Position numbers and translations under genes: made by a program. The notes under the pieces are model-generated. The model worked only from the letters and a program-made list of their open reading frames with translations, ran no database searches and was not told the origin of the DNA. DNA of 64,000 nt. Source: Alloteropsis semialata. Taxonomy: Eukaryota; Streptophyta; Magnoliopsida; Poales; Poaceae. The DNA lies in the NCBI GenBank assembly GCA_004135705.1, contig CM014278.1:1-64000 (forward strand). The letters run 5' to 3'. Below, piece by piece: positions 1 to 11,729 of this stretch. The first letter of the stretch is position 1. Each line of letters begins with the position of its first letter.

Positions 1-28
1 GTTGATCTTATCCTTCCTGCTCCACCAG

Positions 29-127
29 GTGATTACTCTGATTGCGTTTTTGTGATTCCTTTTGTTCTTTCTTCTGGTTGGGTCCGATTGGTTTCTTAGA
101 TTGGATCTATTTCCATGTTTTTTCCAG
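29..127 (+). other. Predicted 5' UTR intron of the antisense gene (left copy)
   Basis: A 99-base segment runs from a GT donor after ccag at 28 to a pyrimidine-rich ttttttccag acceptor ending at 127, 24 bases before the ATG at 152. The right copy has the same signals and the same length (20176-20078, minus strand). Splicing is inferred from the sequence only. Confidence 0.55.
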
Positions 128-1900
128 ATTCTTCTTGATTTGTGATTTGAGATGGGTCCAAAGGCTGATGCTTTGAGGAAATCCGTTCGATTTGGGAAAT
201 CCAAGGTTGGCCCGTCATATTATGCTCGGTTGATTGAGGATGGACTGGTTTCTGCTGAATCGTCCCGTGCGCCTGGCAACGAGATTGTGCCAAGCCCTAG
301 GGTTAACGAGGCGGTTATTTTTGCTAATCAACTGGATGCGGGTCTGTCTTTTCCAGTGGATCCAATGTTGTCTGAGGTTTTCGACATCTTTCAGATTGGA
401 TTCCACCATCTTACCCCGAACGCCATTGTTCGATTGAACAGTTTCATATGGGGTGTTCGCAGTCAGGGTTGTGAGGCCACGGCAGAGCTTTTGCTTCCCA
501 ACATGAACTTCACTGGCAGCCAAGGACTGGTGATGACAATGGAAAGCCTGCTTCCTTTCAGTTTGGTTGTGTGAGCTTCATTTATCGTGAGGGTTGTGAT
601 GGTCCGGCTGTTGCGTACAAAAATAGGTGGAAGGACGACTGGAGCCAATGGTGGTTGTATCAAACTGTTGCTCCTGTTGCTGGTTTGCCAGAAGGGAAAA
701 GCAATCCTCTTGCTCCTCGGATTAAGAACATGTCCTTTATCTTGAGGCCAGCTGTTCGGCTGAATTCTGTTGATAAGGATGCAGTTAAGGCTTGGACACT
801 GGTAGGCAAGCATTTGTCTGTTCGCGATTTGGCTGATGAATATGCTGCCGTTGGAGTTTGGCCTATCCGACGTGGTTGGACTTTCTCTGGATTTGCTACC
901 ACCCAAGAGGGTGATTTGCGAAGGTCTCTCTTCCGCAGGAGCTTCTTTAAGGAAGGTGAAGATGTGAAAATTAGCATTGCTGAAGTTGAGAGCCGCGTGG
1001 CAATATTTCTCGGGCAGTATACTCGTAAGGAGTGTGATTGCCGTGTTGATAATGGACTTGGGGTTCAAATTAACCGCGTCTATGATGAGTTTTGCCTTGA
1101 GTATGGCGATGAGTTTCGCCTTGAGTATGGCGATCGACCAGTGCCTACTGCACCTAGGCGTGGCGAAGGCCAGAAGCGAGGTCGTGGAGTTTCTCGTGTT
1201 GTTGATCCTGTCACTAGTGCGAAGGGTGACGAAGATGATGAAACTGACAAGGGTGGACGTAGTGCTAAGCGCCAACGTGCTGGTGATGCTTGTGGCAAGT
1301 TGCCTTCGCCAGCGAGAGGTGCTGAATCTGGCGAAGGGGTCAATGTAGTTGTTTCTTCGAGGGCTGTTGATCTCCTCGACAAGCGAAGGGATGCTGAGCT
1401 CAAAGCTATACGCAGCACTACATCTCAGCGCGCTGCGATAGATTATGCTGTTCCTGAAGGTAGGCCTGAGTACCGAAATGAACGCTCTCCCGGTGCTGGT
1501 ATCCAACGTTGGTCTTCTTTAGAGTATGGTTGTGCTAATAATATTTTTGTGACACAAAAGACTCTTGATGATGACTTTGCTTTGTGTGAAGGTGGCTCTT
1601 CTCGTCAGATGGAGGTTTCTGCTGGAGGGTCAGCGAAGGGGGCAGGTGATGATTTGCCTGGGCCTTCGCCTGCGAAGGCCACAGAAGTTTTGGTTGGTCC
1701 TGTTGAGAAGAGATCAACAAAGAAAGTCGACACTGGGCTTCAGTTGTTCGACATGCCAGGGGAGGGCAACTGAAGAGGAGGTTGGTTGCCAACAGAAGCC
1801 TGTGGGTGCTGATGCTGAAGCCACTGACTGTTCTCAGGATTTGGTTTTGAGAGGTGCTAGTATTACATCTCCCCCCAGCTCTGAACTTCCTGCCAGGTCC

Positions 1901-1905
1901 CCGGC
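1901..1905. repeat. Target-site duplication CCGGC, left side of nested LTR element
   Basis: CCGGC at 1901-1905 is repeated directly after the element at 5744-5748. The undisturbed sequence with one CCGGC is seen on the minus strand of the right copy near 18297-18303, which proves a clean retrotransposon-type insertion. Confidence 0.95.
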
Positions 1906-2483
1906 TATCGGGGGTAGACCCCCAGGGGTGCCCAGCAGGCGGATTGGCCCAACCGGCAAGGGGCGGCCCAATCCGAGTGCAACTGGATCGGTTTGTCAGA
2001 CTGGGTGGCCTACCAGTCGGGCGAACCGGATGGGCGCGACGGCGCGTGCGGCAAGGAAGAAGACGGCGTATCCCGCAAGAAGCTCGGAGATCAAGATAAA
2101 CTAGCCGGAATTATAGGGAAAGATATCTGTAATCGTTATAGGATCGAATCCTTGTATTTCGGGTAGGTTACGATCTCTAGCCGACTTGTAACTCAAGGCA
2201 GCCGGACTATATAAGGCGCCTTGAGACCCCCCTCCAGAACACGACATTACAACATCTACGAAACCTAGGACAGAACCCAACTACGGAGATCCTTCAGGAA
2301 CTTCATACACAGCAATACAATCACCCCCAACACAGGACGTAGGGTATTACGTCATCTCGACGGCCCGAACCTGTTCAATCCTTGCGTCTTGTGTTACCAT
2401 CGGCTTCTGATCCTCGATCTGTCCCTCAACAAATCAACCACGTAGGCTACCCTGTGTGGACTGCCGGGTCCAAACATCCGACA
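1906..2483 (+). repeat. 5' LTR of nested element
   Basis: This matches 5169-5743 almost base for base and ends gggtccaaacatccgaca. Small differences include the TG to TA change at the start and a few single-base or short indels. It contains a TATA box (2208-2214). Confidence 0.93.
2208..2214 (+). promoter_or_regulatory. TATA box in 5' LTR of nested element
   Basis: tatataa lies in the context cggactatataaggcgcc, about two thirds into the LTR, where a U3 promoter is expected. The copy in the 3' LTR is at 5469-5475. Confidence 0.7.
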
Positions 2484-2484
2484 G

Positions 2485-2503
2485 TTGGCGCGCCAGGTAG
2501 GGG
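2485..2503 (+). other. Candidate primer-binding site of nested element
   Basis: ttggcgcgccaggtagggg begins two bases after the 5' LTR, the expected place and G-rich character of a tRNA primer site in grass LTR elements. I did not assign the tRNA. Confidence 0.6.
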
Positions 2504-4200
2504 TTGATCGACGAGATCAATCTACAAGCTTGATGGCAGATTCAACGTCAATTTCGATTAATTCGGCGTGGCCTGGCGGTTGTTCGCGGTGCCGCAACAA
2601 TCGCCGAGTGGAAAATCGGGTGAGTCGTTCCAAGCATCGCCCTTAGATCAATCTATTTGTTCTTGTTAGCTAATCCCAGATTGGTTTTCCTCCTCTGGTT
2701 CGTAACCCTCGATTCGCCGACTCCTGGTCCAACACGAGTGCTGCGAACTCGACGCAGCCTGCGGCAATCCACCGGTAGCCTTGACTAACTCGGCGGCGGC
2801 GGCGAGTTCTATATCTTCTTCCAAAGCTCTGCTGCACGCTGCAATCCTGGTACATGCAGATCAACACGAAGGATCGCGACAAAGAGAAAAAGCATCCCGT
2901 GCAGTAATCAACTACGTGTAACCGCGTGGTTATCGACCATGTACACACGAGAAACAGGGAACCTTCTCCTTATATTTCATTAATCCCTTGGCTATAGTAA
3001 TTTTTTTTAGCTAGTGATAGCTATCAGATCGTTATTTCCTAATATATACTTGCTTCTTTCGTGTGTACGAGGGATCTCTGCGAGATGGCCATACATGTGT
3101 AGCCGCACCTTGCGCCCATGCGGGGTCGTCATACACGCAGGTGCCTGCAACTACAAGATGCCATGCCTCACGGAGTACCCCAGCAGCGTATGCGTGGCTT
3201 CGTCGACATGCCTAGAACGACCTCGACTACATGGACTCGGCGTCCAGCCGGGGCCAATCCCGTATGATCAGCAAGGACTCAGCCAGATGGCCGCAACGGC
3301 TCGGCAATAAGCGCCAGCACCAGGCGTGTATGCGGCTCATTCGCCATGAGGCAACGGCCCTAGCCATGGCAGCCTGCAGCATGAACGCTGTCCACTCGGC
3401 CATAATGGAGGTGACGCCTGACGTCTACTTCGCCTATATGAGAGGGTCACCTGGATTCTTCGACTCGATTACGAATCAAGCTAAGTCATACTTTAATATT
3501 TTCATAATATTTTTCGGTCACCGTGTATCTCCACATACATGTCTCCATGATCATCGCCGACTATCCTTGGTTTGTTCCCGACTGCTTATACAGCCCGAGC
3601 GCTACACGAGCAGTCGGGCTACACCCAACGGACGTATATTGCATTTTTCTCCATCGTTTATTTCTTTTTCCACTCTTGTACAAGTCGCTAAAGTACTTGG
3701 GAAGCACATGCCTTAATCCGTGAAACCTCGACTCTTCCGTACGCCTACGCTCCTACGCGTGCATGCGGCCCAGCTCCCTGCGCTATGGACTACGGCTATC
3801 GGGGATCAGGTGCATAAACGTAACAGGATAACTACCCGAGAAAATTAATAGACTTAAAGAGTTGGAAGTAGAAATTCTATTACATACAGCGCCGAATGTT
3901 TTTCTCCAGAATTAGTGTTTGCTACACCATATACTACCTATCCTTCATATCTTCATTGCAGGGCACATGTTTGGATCCCGAGCTTGCCTGTTACGCTCGG
4001 GGGCTGGACCACTCCGGCATCGCCGCCAGCTGAGTACTCGCGCCGATCAGTACTTGGGCTGGTACTACACTCCACGACGGTCGCTAGCCGAGTGCTTTGT
4101 AGCACTCGGGCTGGCGCTACACTCCACGACGGTCGCTAGCTGAGTGCTTTTGAGTACTGGGCTGGTGCTACCGCATGACGAGGAAGACGAAGACTTGACG

Positions 4201-4815
4201 GACCCTCGACTCGGCCCTCGCGCTCGGGGGCTGGGCGCCGGGGCGACTACTCGGCGTGTCTCGGACGGCTCGACTCGGCCCTCGCGCTCGGGGGCTGGGC
4301 GCCGGGGCGACTACTCGGCGTGTCTCGGACGGCTCGACTCGGCCCTCACGCTCGGGGGCTGGCGCCGGGGCGACTACTCGGCGTGCTCAGCCCTCACGCT
4401 CGGGGGCTGGCGCCGGGACGACTACTCGGCGTGCTCAGCCCTCACGCTCGGGGGCTGGCGCCGGGACGACTACTCGGCGCGCTCAGCCCTCACGCTCGGG
4501 GGCTGGCGCCGGGACGACTACTCGGCGTGCTCAGCCCTCACGCTCGGGGGCTGGCGCCGGGACGACCACTCGGCGTGCTCAGCCCTCACGCTCGGGGGCT
4601 GACGCCGGGACGACCACTCGGCGTGCTCAGCCCTCACGCTCGGGGGCTGGCGCCGGGACGACCACTCGGCGTGCTCAGCCCTCACGCTCGGGGGCTGACG
4701 CCGGGACGACCACTCGGCGTGCTCCGGCCCTCACGCTCGGGGGCTGGGCGCTGGGGCGACTACTCGGTGTGCCTCGGACAGCTCGACCCGGCCCTCACGC
4801 TCGGGGGCTGGGCGC
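4201..4815 (+). repeat. Tandem array of 48-64 bp GC-rich units inside nested element
   Basis: Two ~64-base units are followed by about eight 48-base units, then longer ones again. Each unit contains gctcgggggctgg followed by a cgccggg(g/a)cgac(t/c)actcgg segment. The clean 48-base spacing runs from 4391 to about 4730. Long open frames on the plus strand here are by-products of the repeat. The core ctcgggggct equals the purine tract before the 3' LTR. Confidence 0.93.
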
Positions 4816-4858
4816 CGAAATTAACGTCGGATGATCTAGCCAGATGCTCCTTGACTAA

Positions 4859-5049
4859 CCCTTGGACCGATTCCTACGGAATCGCTTCAAGGCTCGGGGG
4901 CTACGGCCAACGGACGCACCTCGCGGCGCATCCGTTGATTGTCTGACGACCTCAAAAGAAGGCTACTAACCCTTGGACCGATTCCTTCGAAATCGCTTCA
5001 AGGCTCGGGGGCTACGGCCAACGGACGCACCTCGCGGCGCATCCGTTGG
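4859..5049 (+). repeat. 112-bp tandem duplication with reiterated ctcgggggct motif
   Basis: The ~79-base block from cttggaccgattcct to gcgcatccgttg occurs at about 4859-4937 and again at 4971-5049, 112 bases apart. Each copy carries aaggctcgggggctacgg. Confidence 0.88.
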
Positions 5050-5157
5050 GAAACGGCTCTTTTCTCTCCAGTATCACGCGGTTTCGCTTCCAACTGCAGC
5101 AGGCTCGACGCTCATCAGACAGCACGACCTCGCCGACTTGTCTCTCAACCACGTACT

Positions 5158-5168
5158 ACTCGGGGGCT
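5158..5168 (+). other. Polypurine tract of nested element
   Basis: actcgggggct sits immediately before the TG of the 3' LTR at 5169, the position of the plus-strand primer. Confidence 0.7.
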
Positions 5169-5743
5169 TGTCGGGGGTAGACCCCCAGGGGTGCCCAGCA
5201 GGCGGATTGGCCCAACCAGCAAGGGGCGGCCCAATCCGAGTGCAACTGGATCGGTTTGTCAGACTGGGTGGCCCACCAGTCGGGCGAACCGGATGGGCGC
5301 GACGGCGCGCGGCAAGGAAGAAGACGGCGTATCCCGCAAGAAGCTCGGAGATCAAGATAAACTAGCCGGAATTATAGGGAAAGATATCTGTAATCGTTAT
5401 AGGATCGAATCCTTGTATTTCGGGTAGGTTACGATCTCTAGCCGACTTGTAACTCAAGGCAGCCGGACTATATAAGGCGCCTTGAGACCCCCCTCCAACA
5501 CACGACATTACAACATCTACGAAACCTAGGACAGAACCCAACTACGGAGATCCTTCAGGAACTTCATACACAGCAATACAATCACCCCCAACACAGGACG
5601 TAGGTATTACGTCATCTCGACGGCCCGAACCTGTTCAATCCTTGCGTCTTGTGTTACCATCGGCTTCTGATCCTCGATCTGTCCCTCAACAAATCAACCA
5701 CGTAGGCTACCCTGTGTGGACTGCCGGGTCCAAACATCCGACA
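5169..5743 (+). repeat. 3' LTR of nested element
   Basis: 575 bases, TG...CA, near-identical to 1906-2483, followed by the CCGGC duplication at 5744-5748. Its TATA box is at 5469-5475. Confidence 0.94.
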
Positions 5744-7714
5744 CCGGCTCACCAGCTTGAAGATCTTCGTTTCTTTAGTGAGCGTCTCAATGTTCCAGAG
5801 AGGGCTCGGATTATATCTACTTGCAATATCAGCAAGGTAAAGATGTTGCCTAATTCCTATGAGGCTGGTATTTGTGATGGGGTTATGAATAGCTTTGCTA
5901 TTCCCGAGCTGGAGGACAAACTGCGCCTTCGCAATGAACCTGATCTCCGCTATGCTATTCAAGCAAATGCGGTTAAGGGTTTGCTACTTTCACGGGCTCT
6001 TTTGCAGTCAAGCTGTGATCGCCTAAAGGAGACGAACAAGCTTGATGATGAAATTGCTTCTCATATTTCTGAACTTGAAGAGGAAGTGGAAGTGTTGAAG
6101 GAGAAGTTGTCTATCTCTGGTGAACGTGAGAAACGCCTTGAGCGTGAGAAAGTGGATCTAGTTGAGGAGAAACGGAAAGTTTCTGAGCAGTTTGAGGCCT
6201 TTCGCAAAGAGCTTGATGAGATTGAAAATTTGAAAGCGAAGGTCACAGACTTAGGAAATGATCTGGCAGATGCGAAGAGTCAACTTGAAGGTGCCCTTCG
6301 CGCTTTGGAACTGGAGAAGAAGCTCAAGGAGGAGGCTGTTAGTTGTTTGGTTGAGGAGCGAAGGCTGAAGGAAGAGGCTATTTTGTCTCTCAGCCAGTTC
6401 AAGCAGTCTTTGGTTGACAGGGCTTCGCGTGCCGCAGAGAAAGTTCATAAAGTTGTGCAGTCCTTTGGTGCTGATTTGAAAGTTTTGGAAGGATTCGACT
6501 TTTTGGACATCTCTGCCTACTTTGATTGGCTTGAAAGCTCTTTTGTTGATTTTCAGACTGTGGCTAACAGCTTCTCTAACTTCTCGGTCGTCGTGGCAGT
6601 TCGGAGCTTCGCATACACCATGACCCGGTTGGGTTGTGATCATGTTCGAAACACCAAGTTTGATTATCCTATCGACATGAGCCACGAGACCGTGGGCAGT
6701 GGAATTGCTTCTATTGTGAGGAATTTTGCTAGGCACTTTTGGGTACCCCGGGGCATAAAGCTTGCTTTGGAGGAGGCAGAGCACAATCGCACTAAGGTTG
6801 GTAGCAGTTTTCCACCTTGCTGTACTTTATTGGGGAGGATTTCTAAGGGTCCTGGTTTTTCCTTTGATTCGCAGAAGAAGATTTCCGGTGGCTCTGGTAC
6901 CTTCGTCATCTACTATGGCTGCCCCTTCATCTACCCCTTCGACTGCCCTTCGCATTACTCCTGTTTCTGCTGATGCTATGCCCTTGACCGACACACTTGC
7001 GAATCCTTCGGCTGCCGGATCCATTGCTGGTGTTGATGCAAGAGTGGATGATCCTGCTGATGCTTCACCAGCTGGCGATCAGGTTGAATGAACTATTAAC
7101 GCTTGGTTGATGCCTTTGCTGTTCTAAATACTTGGTTTGTAATATTAATACTCTGTGCCTGCGTAGGTCCCTGCTGAGGACTCTACGCAGGGGATTGTCT
7201 TAGAAACTTCTGCTTTAATCTAACGGCGGGGAAGCTTTATGATTTCTGGTTCTCTTTATGATGACTTTAAACGGCGTCACCCAATCTTGGTGTCGATGAA
7301 TTTTTGTCTCATCATTGGAAGTATTATGATAAGCGTAACGCTGAAGCGAAGGATTTTTGGCAAAACTTTGACCCTAGTGTATTACCCCAACGGCGGATTC
7401 ATCGGATCCTTCGTCGTCTAGAACGTGGTGATGATAGTGTTGCACAGGGGTTACTTGAACCGAAGCCTGAGCCTGTAGATGAGATTAACTGTGCTCCTCG
7501 CTACACATGTTTAGCTAAAGATTCAATAGAAGGTGAACTTGTGGGTGATAGAAATAGTTCTTAGTTATTGATTGTGTTTCTTCTTTTTTGTTTTCTTCAG
7601 GGATTAATTCCTGATGCTGATACTCTTCGGAGAATGGCTAATGAGATTATTGATGGAGTTGTTGTTAACTTGATATCAGAATTGGCTGATAGGGTTTGTG
7701 GTGAATCTTCTTAA

Positions 7715-8492
7715 TGATTTGGTAGAATGATTGGAACTGTTTTTTCCTGGGCGTAGCCCCTAGCCTTTGTATTGTAAAAATACACATTATTTTGATGTGG
7801 ACATGATGACTTTGTCTGATCTGTCGTTATGTGTCTGCTTTCTACCTTTCTGGAAAGGTGTTGTGTATTGGCGCTTGTTCTTTCTTGGTCTTGTGACTGT
7901 CCTTTTGTTTTGTCGCTTATGTGTACTGTGACTCCGTGATCGGGTTCACAGGTTCTTTGTTCTGTTGCGGTGGTCACGGGCTCCCGTGATGTTCCCCTCT
8001 ATAAATTGCCTGTGGGTTTGCCTTTGCTTGTTGTGTGCGTTCGCAGAGTTTCCCTGCTTTCCAATGGCTCTTGTTTGGTGGTTGGTTCGTCCTCCAGAGT
8101 TTGAGAGAGTGTGTTCTCCTCCGTGGAGCTAGAAGAGTGCTTGCGACTGGGCCAAGAGTTGGTTATAACCTCAGTGTTCTTATGATGTTGATGCTTGTCT
8201 CTGGCGTTTGCTCGTCGTTTTGACGTGTGACCGATCCGGATTCGAGTGAACGTAGGGGCTAGCCTGATTAACTCTTTTGGCCTTGTAACCGTTGCTAGGT
8301 TTTTCGGGGGCTAGAAGAGAGCTTGCAATGAGTTCATGTGAACCAAGCTGGCTCTGTTTGTAGCTTTTGTGATGCCTGCAACTCTACCTGGCTGTCGTTG
8401 TGACAGCTGATATCTTTGTTCTTCTTTACGTTCTGTCTTGCGAGACAGTTTTGTATTTGCATCGGTATATATTTAATAAAGAGGAAATTTTC
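7715..8492. other. Spacer between antisense gene and pol, no integrase
   Basis: This 0.78-kb stretch separates the end of the antisense gene from the end of RNase H. I find no open frame with the zinc-finger or DDE features of integrase on either strand. A TATA-like ctataaattg at about 7998-8007 (plus strand) precedes a 62-codon frame (8035-8223) that matches nothing I know. Confidence 0.6.
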
Positions 8493-10702
8493 TTATAGTG
8501 TTTCATAGAATACGTCTGGTGGCAGAGTTTCGCCTCTTGCTGCGTTCTTTGCTAAGGCATCAGCTTTGTTGTTCTCACTTCTTGGTATCTTTTTTACTGT
8601 GAAGCCCGTAAAATGCTTTTCAAGTGCTCTTACGGCTGTCATGCATTTGTACATTTCCTTGTTTGCCTTGTAGTTCTTTTCAACTTGTTCTTTTACGACT
8701 TCAGAGTCAGAATTCAGGATTGCTCTCTTTGCGCCCAGCATTCTTGCCTTGCGAAGGCCTAGTAGTATGGCTTCATATTCTGCAACATTGTTTGTGCTTG
8801 AAAAGCATAATCTTGCAGCGTATCTGATTTTGTTTCCTGCTGGCGATGTGATTATTGCTGTGACACCAGCCCCAGCCTCTCCCCAGGCTCCATCACAATA
8901 TATGGTCCAGACTTGTTCTTTTATCTCTTCCCCTTCTTCGTTTCTTGCTGGTACCCATTCTGCTATAAAATCTGCCAATACTTGAGACTTTACTGCGCTT
9001 CTGTGAATGAAATCTATTGTGTACTCAGCGAGCTCTGCTGCCCATTTTGCTATTCTTCCTGAGGATTCTTTGTTTTCGAAGATGTCCCTTAACGGGTAGT
9101 TGGTTGGTACTGTGATATGGTGGGCTTGAAAGTAATGTCTCAATTTTCTTGACGCCATGAGAATTGCATAGGCTAGTTTCTCTATCTCTGAGTAGTTGCA
9201 CTTTGATCCCGACAGTGCCTCGGATACAAAGTATATTGGTACTTGTTCAATTTTTGTCATTGTTTGCTCATCTTTCACGTCTTCTTTCTCTTCTATTAGC
9301 ACGGCGCTTACAGCGAAGGGGGTTGCTGCTATGTATAGGAGCAATTGCGCCCTTGGTGTTGGGCTTGTTAGTGCTGTCATTTGCTTGAGGTATTGTTTCA
9401 GTTCCTCAAAAGCATTCTGTTGCTCTTGACCCCACTCAAAATTTGTTGATCCTCTTAAGACTTTGAAGAATGGTAAGCTTCTTTCTGCAGATTTTGCAAT
9501 GAATCTGTTTAAAGCTGCAATTCTCCCTGTTAATTTCTGCACATCCCTTCTTGATGTTGGGCTTTTCATGTTTTTTATTGCGTCTGTTTTTTCTGGGTTA
9601 GCCTCTATTCCCTTTCATGACACAATGCATCCTAGTAGCTTTCCCTTTTTGACTTCGAATGCGCATTTTTCAGGGTTTAGCTTTAGCCCTGATTTTCTCA
9701 GATTGGCGAATGTTTCGATCAGATCTGAGGGGTGATCTTCTGCCTTTTTGCTTCTTACCACCACATCATCCACATAGATTGATATATTTTTGTCTAGTTG
9801 GTCTGAGAACACTGTTGACGTCATTCTGACGAAGGTGCATCCTGCATTCCTTAGCCCCTCGGCCATTCTGATAAAACAAAATGTTCCGAAGGGGGTTGTG
9901 AAGCTTGTTTTTTCTTCGTCCTCTTTCTTCATCCAGATTTGATGGTAACCAGAGAAACAATCGAGTAGTGAAAGTAGTTCACATCCTGCTGCTGAGTCAA
10001 CGAGTGCATCTATTCTTGGTAGTGGGAAATCGTCTTTTGGGCATGCTTTGTTCAAGGTAGTGAAGTCAATACACATTCTCATTTTTCCATTCTTTTTTGG
10101 CACAAGTACCGTGTTTGCCAGCCATTCTGGATACTGAACTGGTCTGATGACATTTGCTGTCAGTAGCCTCTGCACTTCTGCCTTCGCTGCTATTATTCTG
10201 TCAGGAGACATCTTTCTTTGTTTCTGTTTCTTTGGTGGGTAGTTTGGGTCAACATTGAGGCAATGTTCCGCTATGTCTCTGCTGACTCTTTTGAGGTCGT
10301 TTGATGACCATGCAAAAACATCATTGTTGTTTCTGAGGAGCTTGATTAACCTTTTTTCTTCTTTAGGTGTTAATTCTGTTCCTATTATTACCGTTTTATC
10401 TGGAGTATCCTTGCAAATGGCCACTGTTTTCGTATCTCCTGAAGGGGTTGCTTTTTCTTTGATGACTTTTTCTTGTTTTTGTGAAATTTGTGCTGCTTCT
10501 TCCTCGATGACATGGATGTGCTTTGGTCTGAGTTCACATTTCCCTCAGCCCTTCGTGCTTCGTCTTGATTGTCGTACACTGTTATGACACCATTGTGTGA
10601 TGGCATTTTCATGCAAAGATAGCCGTGATGAATGACTGCTGAGAACTTGTTGATGAATCCTCGTCCGAAAATTGCGTTGTATGGGTAATCGATGTCGACC
10701 AC
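8493..10702 (-). pseudogene. Gypsy pol fragment: post-protease segment, reverse transcriptase and RNase H
   Basis: On the minus strand, 10702-10388 holds the segment after protease (DIDYPYNAIFGRGFINKF). 10424-9615 is reverse transcriptase with KMRMCIDFTTLNKACPKDDF, the catalytic YVDD, and LKLNPEKCAFEV. A single in-frame TGA at 9615 interrupts it, and the same frame continues from 9569 to 8493 with RNase H. The RNase H acidic residues are visible: YCDGAW, AEYEA, NSDSE and NKADALA. A frameshift separates the first two segments near 10410. The frame ends after PPDVFYETL, exactly where integrase would normally follow in this lineage. Reverse transcription of the element RNA would be its role, but this copy cannot be translated intact. 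Confidence 0.9.
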
Positions 10703-10742
10703 ATCAAATGTTATTTTTTCTGCTCTGTACTTTTCTGGGGAG

Positions 10743-11706
10743 CCAAAGTATACCCAGAGTGTTATCTTTCTAATGCTTCAATCCTCTTTCCCCCGAAGCC
10801 ATATAGTGGTCTTTCTGCCTTTTCTAACTTGTCTGCGCCAATTTTCATGCTGTTGAATGCATAGGAGAATAATATGTCTGCTGAGCTGCCCCCGTCAACT
10901 AGGATTCTTGAGACGTTGTTTCCTCCGATGTAGTGTGTGTTCTTTCCTATGTTTGCGTTGATCACGAAGGGGTCTTCGTGAGGGTAGTCTGCTAACTTTA
11001 GATCTTGCTGAGTAAACGTTATTGGGATGTGGCTGTAATCCGACTTCAGCTGGGTCCCATCTGACACATGGTTGACCCTTCGCTCCCAATCTTTTCTTTG
11101 CCTTTTTGATGTGTGGATGGTTCCTGCTGATCCACCAGTGATAGGGAGAATGTTGTTTACTGTGAAACCATCATTTTCTTGCTTTGGGGGTGGTGGGATT
11201 TGATTGTCCTGGTTGTTTTGTTGCGAAGGACCTGCTTGCGCCCATCGCATTTGGTTCTGATTCGCTGCTTGGGATTGGTTTTGGTATTGATACTGTTGCG
11301 TGAAGGGTGTTTGTAGGTTGTACATGAGCGAAGGGTGTAGTGGGCCTATGCTGTAGTTTATGGGACAGTATGGCTGGTGTAACCAGGAATTATCTTGGCT
11401 TTCTGGTTTTGTTGTGTGGTTTACTTGCTTCGGCTTTGATTCTTCTTTTTCTTTCTCGATCTTCTCCTTGTTTGCTATTGTGTATGGGCATGAGTTTGTA
11501 GTGTGTCCTGCCCCTTTTCCATGATATGTGCACCATAAGTCTGCTGGATTTCTGTAGTTAGATCTCCCTCGGCCTCTTCCTTGACCTTCACGGCCTCCGC
11601 AGCCGCCTCTTTGTGAGAAGTTGTTTCTTCCCCCTCGGCCTCCTCTATGACTTTGCTCATTCTTGTTGTCATAACTTGGTTGTCGCGGTTCAATTTCTGC
11701 GGGCAT
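10743..11706 (-). pseudogene. Gypsy gag zinc knuckle and aspartic protease segment
   Basis: The minus-strand frame 11706-10762 contains an Arg/Gly-rich region and a C-x2-H-x5-H-x4-C knuckle (CTYHGKGAGHTTNSC). A Gln/Pro-rich linker follows, then the protease active-site segment ILVDGGSSADILF. It is out of frame with gag upstream (shift near 11720) and with the next segment (shift near 10750), so it is a broken part of the same polyprotein. The retroviral-type protease would mature Gag-Pol. Confidence 0.85.
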
Positions 11707-11729
11707 TGTTTCTGAGTGCTCTATTTGAT

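Larger units (their letters stand above)
1906..5743 (+). mobile_element. Non-autonomous LTR retrotransposon, 3.84 kb, nested in the antisense gene
   Basis: Direct LTRs of 578 and 575 bases flank a 2.7-kb interior. A candidate primer-binding site follows the 5' LTR and a purine tract precedes the 3' LTR. The LTRs end in CA; the 3' LTR starts TGTCGGGGG, while the 5' LTR starts TATCGGGGG (TG changed to TA). I see no gag, protease, RT or integrase in the interior. The open frames there are short or created by a tandem repeat, so it must have been mobilised by another element's proteins. The near-identical LTRs point to a fairly recent insertion. It resembles LARD/RIRE2-related grass elements, which is inference. 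Confidence 0.93.
152..7714 (+). pseudogene. Antisense gene of the Gypsy element, Transposase_28 ('putative gypsy type transposon') family, disrupted
   Basis: The ATG at 152 begins MGPKADALRKSVRFGKS. The N-terminal ~230 residues resemble the plant Transposase_28 domain, with FQIGFHHLTPNAIVRLNSF as a landmark. A basic, NLS-like stretch (KGGRSAKRQRAG) follows, then a coiled coil (about 6060-6400) and a conserved helical C-terminal part. I predict small introns at 7083-7166 and about 7541-7600, with a last exon of 7601-7714. Lesions: a one-base deletion near 480 (absent in the right copy), an extra base in a G run near 1765 (in both copies), the 3.8-kb LTR insertion at 1906-5743, a two-base loss near 6903, a shared one-base loss near 7290, and a stop at 7221 (tac in the other copy). 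Its function is unknown; no transposase catalytic motif is visible. Confidence 0.75.

Noticed and set aside
4144..4946. Long plus-strand open frames rich in Arg/Gly/Ala
   Set aside because: They are created by the 48-64 bp GC-rich tandem array (units that are multiples of three stay open in several frames at once); no domain is visible.
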